From: Defluviicoccus sp. bin129
Lineage (GTDB): Bacteria > Pseudomonadota > Alphaproteobacteria > MPNO01
Assembly (NCBI GenBank): GCA_002239065.1
Contig: MPNO01000049.1
Location: 1 to 35,716, forward strand
Direction of reading: 5' to 3'
DNA: 35,716 nt
This document shows positions 33,670-35,716 of the stretch, piece by piece. Below the pieces are notes generated by a model. The model ran no database searches and had not been told where the DNA came from. It saw only the letters and a list, made by a program, of their open reading frames with translations. Position numbers and translations under genes: made by a program. The stretch's first letter is position 1, and each line of letters opens with the position of its first letter.

Positions 33670-33882
33670 CTAGGGATCCCGCCTGGCGCCAAACGCGCCG
33701 ACATAGGCGCTGGTGTCGAAGATGCCGTAGGTTTCGCCGTGGTCCGGACCGTAGAAGTCTCCCTGGATACGGTCGGTGCCGGCGGTTCCCGATGCGTAAC
33801 CGCCGTCGGCGAGCGCCATGCCCGACCAGGCGGGCGTGGCGATGGAAGACCCGCCAACTCGAAACCGACATCCTTGCCGCCG
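33670..33882 (-). pseudogene. C-terminal remnant of a TbpB-like surface lipoprotein
   Basis: The minus strand is open from an in-frame stop at 33883-33885 to TAG at 33670-33672. It reads WSGMALADGGYASGTAGTDR, then IQGDFYGPDHGETYGIFDTS and AYVGAFGARRDP. This aligns with the end of the intact neighbour (IEGEFYGPRAEEAGGVFERN, QLIGAFGARR). No signal peptide or upstream part remains. It is a broken paralogue, left by duplication followed by deletion or by recombination. Confidence 0.75.
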
Positions 33883-33941
33883 TCAAGCGCTTCTGCCTCT
33901 GCGTCGACCGGAACTCATGTAGCGAACTTATATTCAGGTGA

Positions 33942-34673
33942 CTAGCGCCTGGCTCCAAAGGCACCGATCAGCTGATTGCGCTCGAACACGCCGCCCGCTT
34001 CCTCGGCGCGCGGACCGTAGAATTCTCCCTCGATGTAATGCGTTGACGAAGTCCGCTGCGAAAACCCTCCGCTGCGCACCGGTAAATTCGCCCACATCAT
34101 CACGGGGCGTGCGTCGGGCGCCAGCCGGACATCGACGGAGGGGTTGTTGAAGTCCTCGATGGTGAGAGAAGCATCGCCACGAACCAGGCGGTTGTTCGCA
34201 TCCAGAGCCACCATCTCGCCATTCCAGGTGGCCGAACCGGACAGGAGGCTGTTGGGATGGGTCACGCCCGCGACGAATGCAAAGCGTCCCTGGAAGCCCT
34301 CGCTGGAGGGACGGAAGGCGGCCGCCCGCATGTGGTTCCACGTTCCCAAGCTGGTGAATGCAGTCACCTCGTCGTCGGTGTCGTCGTCGGTGTCGTCGTC
34401 GGTGTCGTCGTCGTCGCCGAACGCGAATGGCTCACCCCTGAAGGTTCCTTGACATCGCGAGACATCGGGAGTGCAGGAGAGACCTGTCACCCGCTCCCCG
34501 GCAAAACCCTGGCCGCTGAAGATCATGTCGCTGAAGAGCATGGAGTTGACATTGAGCGGTGGCTGCTGGGAGCCGACTGTACGGGTATTAGTGGAGCCGC
34601 CACCGCCGCACGCCGACAGGAACAACAAGCCGAGAACGGCGGCCGAAGCCGCGATGCATGTGTTCGAACGCAT
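33942..34673 (-). CDS. Surface lipoprotein with TbpB-like C-terminal beta-barrel domain
   Basis: The 243-residue protein has a lipoprotein signal peptide (MRSNTCIAASAAVLGLLFLS, then AC as lipobox cysteine) and a GGGGS linker. The C-terminal domain has the TbpB/transferrin-binding-like signature HYIEGEFYGPRAEEAGGVFE followed by GAFGARR. Such domains occur in outer-membrane lipoproteins exported by Slam-type systems that bind host or environmental iron or haem carriers; binding here is not established. An acidic repeat DDDDTDDDTDDDTDDE (about residues 88-103) lies before the barrel and is encoded by a 12-bp repeat. GGGAGA precedes the ATG at 34673. It lies next to a remnant of a paralogue. Confidence 0.8.
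   Translation of the reverse strand: MRSNTCIAASAAVLGLLFLSACGGGGSTNTRTVGSQQPPLNVNSMLFSDMIFSGQGFAGERVTGLSCTPDVSRCQGTFRGEPFAFGDDDDTDDDTDDDTDDEVTAFTSLGTWNHMRAAAFRPSSEGFQGRFAFVAGVTHPNSLLSGSATWNGEMVALDANNRLVRGDASLTIEDFNNPSVDVRLAPDARPVMMWANLPVRSGGFSQRTSSTHYIEGEFYGPRAEEAGGVFERNQLIGAFGARR
34371..34406 (-). repeat. 12-bp tandem repeat in the lipoprotein gene
   Basis: Three perfect units GTCGTCGGTGTC (34371-34382, 34383-34394, 34395-34406), followed by degenerate GTC repeats, encode the TDDD tract. Units are in frame, so copy-number change would vary tract length without frameshift. Confidence 0.9.
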
Positions 34674-35457
34674 GAACTTTCTCCCATTTCCGTTGCCGGA
34701 CCGGCCAGCGTCGCGCGGCGGCACCCTGGCGCTCGCAAGTGATCGGGAATGATATAGCGAAGTTGGCATGATATAAAATGAATGATCCATGTCTGATCCG
34801 TGGCCTGTGCCTCGTCCGTGGAGCGATGCCGTGGCATCCCGCGGATTCGGAGCGGATGGATCGTCCCCGTCGCGTCGACGCGTCTTGTGGCGCGGGGGAC
34901 TCAGCCTCCCGTCATGGGCGGACCTGTTCCACTGCTGTCCGGTCAAGTTGGGCTGGACCGGGTGCAAGGCGTTGGTGCAGAAGGGTTGCCGGCCCATCCG
35001 CCGGATCGGGGCACGCTCTCGCCTGCCATCCTTGTCCCCGTTCGCCTGTGTTCCGGTTGGCATGCCGGAGGTGTAGTCATGCGCGCTGTTGTTGTGATGC
35101 CGCCCACCAAACAGGGGCCGAACAGGACGTATGCGGGCTGCACATGCAGCATGTCGGTCAGCGAAGCGCTCGAGATCGACCTGCCGGCAGCCCGGTCTGC
35201 CTCTGACGCCGGGGGGAGGTCTTTCCCTGCGGCCTGTCGTCCTGCACGAACGTGCTCGCGCCATGGATGAATGTCGTGCTGCCGGCGTCCTTGAGCATCC
35301 TTGCGATCACCGCGCGCTCGGAAGGGGTTGCGGCGTCAACCATCCAGGCGCGCACCCGTTCCACCGCAGAGAGTCGCGTCGCCGCTCCGTCGCCGAGCGC
35401 GTCGACAAACCACGGGTACCCTGTGTTATCGACACAACCTCCGCATCGCCTTGACCA
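34674..35457. other. Gene-poor stretch between lipoprotein and antitoxin
   Basis: About 780 bp without a supported gene. Short open frames occur on both strands but show no recognisable domain or consistent ribosome-binding site. The end nearest the lipoprotein is AT-rich: the minus-strand TATATC (34751-34756) could be a -10 for it, though no good -35 is seen. The stretch may contain decayed genes that I cannot identify. Confidence 0.5.
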
Positions 35458-35477
35458 GGTAAGGAATATTCCTTACC
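35458..35477. promoter_or_regulatory. Perfect 20-bp palindromic operator overlapping the antitoxin promoter
   Basis: GGTAAGGAATATTCCTTACC is a perfect palindrome 30 bp upstream of the PrlF-like start. A -35-like TTGACC (35451-35456) and, 17 bp later, a weak -10 TACCGT (35474-35479) flank and overlap it. A protein bound here would block transcription. Type II antitoxins usually repress their own operon, so the PrlF protein, alone or with its toxin, is the likely ligand; this is inferred. Confidence 0.75.
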
Positions 35478-35507
35478 GTCATGCACAACACAGGAGGAGC
35501 GCCGGTC

Positions 35508-35716
35508 ATGTCGATCATCCACGAAGTCGCCACGATGACCGCGAAGGGCCAGATCACCCTGCCCAGGTCAATCCGTCAGGCGCTCGGGGTCGATGTCGGC
35601 GCCAAGGTGGCATTCGAACTCCACGAGGACGGACAGATCGTCGTCAGCCGCGCCGACACCGAGCATGAAGATCCGGCCATCGCTGCGTTTCTCGACCTGC
35701 TCGCCGGCGATATCCG
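35508..35716 (+). CDS. prlF: PrlF-family antitoxin (AbrB fold), cut by window edge
   Basis: The visible 69 codons begin MSIIHEVATMTAKGQITLPR, the AbrB/SpoVT DNA-binding swapped-hairpin motif, followed by SIRQALGVDVGAKVAFELHE. EHEDPAIAAFLDLLAGDI resembles E. coli PrlF, where a similar acidic segment precedes the C-terminus. PrlF neutralises the ribosome-associated RNase YhaV, whose gene should lie just past the right edge. The ATG at 35508 is favoured because AGGAGGAG lies eight bases upstream; an in-frame ATG at 35481 is less likely. It is preceded by a palindromic operator. Confidence 0.88.
   Translation, partial: MSIIHEVATMTAKGQITLPRSIRQALGVDVGAKVAFELHEDGQIVVSRADTEHEDPAIAAFLDLLAGDI

Noticed and set aside
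33813..33941. Plus-strand fragment reading RQLETDILAAVKRFCLCVDR, considered as a transposase remnant
   Set aside because: Too short, no diagnostic transposase motif, and it overlaps the lipoprotein remnant on the other strand.
35158..35364. Minus-strand frame beginning MERVRAWMVDAATPSERAVI
   Set aside because: No recognised family and no supported start; left as part of the gene-poor stretch.

Overview
The window is a GC-rich chromosomal segment of an alphaproteobacterium. The evidence is the conserved block argS / SPOR protein / nagZ / scpA / scpB / tatA / tatB / tatC / serS / pcm / LysM-M23 lipoprotein / DUF815 ATPase / yajC / secD / secF / Mth938-like / NDUFAF6-like / trmFO, an order I know from Rhizobiales and Rhodospirillales-type genomes. 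A more exact taxon is not supported. I see no rRNA, tRNA, CRISPR array or intact insertion sequence.

Layout. 1-4.7 kb: a cut-off gene, ssb, a D-2-hydroxyacid dehydrogenase and uvrA. 4.7-9.8 kb: trmFO, an NDUFAF6-like squalene-synthase-fold protein, a frameshifted hpnC-like gene, hpnE and a short PuuD-like membrane protein. 9.8-24.9 kb: the housekeeping block, mostly on the minus strand, holding protein export (SecDF-YajC, TatABC), chromosome condensation (ScpAB), cell-wall functions (NagZ, SPOR, LysM-M23) and two aminoacyl-tRNA synthetases. A site-2 protease gene inside this block is broken by a 52-bp duplication. 24.9-25.7 kb: a cluster of long palindromic repeats between argS and erpA-xthA.

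26.8-33.5 kb is an accessory redox/catabolic region: two divergent glutathione-S-transferase-like genes, a two-domain AhpD/carboxymuconolactone-decarboxylase-like gene, a second AhpD-like gene, a UbiD-type decarboxylase, a YciI-like protein and a luciferase-like flavin oxidoreductase. The main discovery candidate is here. The gene at 28663-29769 has an in-frame TGA exactly where AhpD-type proteins carry the second cysteine of their CxxC motif. The frame then stays open for 128 more codons of plausible protein, and a stem-loop with the geometry of a bacterial SECIS element lies just downstream of the TGA. It reads as a selenocysteine (CxxU) peroxidase/oxidoreductase that simple gene calling would truncate at its active site.

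33.5-35.7 kb is an accessory end: a remnant and an intact copy of a TbpB-like surface lipoprotein with an Asp-rich repeat, a gene-poor stretch, and the start of a PrlF-type antitoxin gene whose promoter carries a perfect 20-bp palindrome.

Two genes (hpnC-like and the M50 protease) are out of frame in very GC-rich, hairpin-forming DNA, so sequencing or assembly error must be excluded before either is called a true pseudogene.
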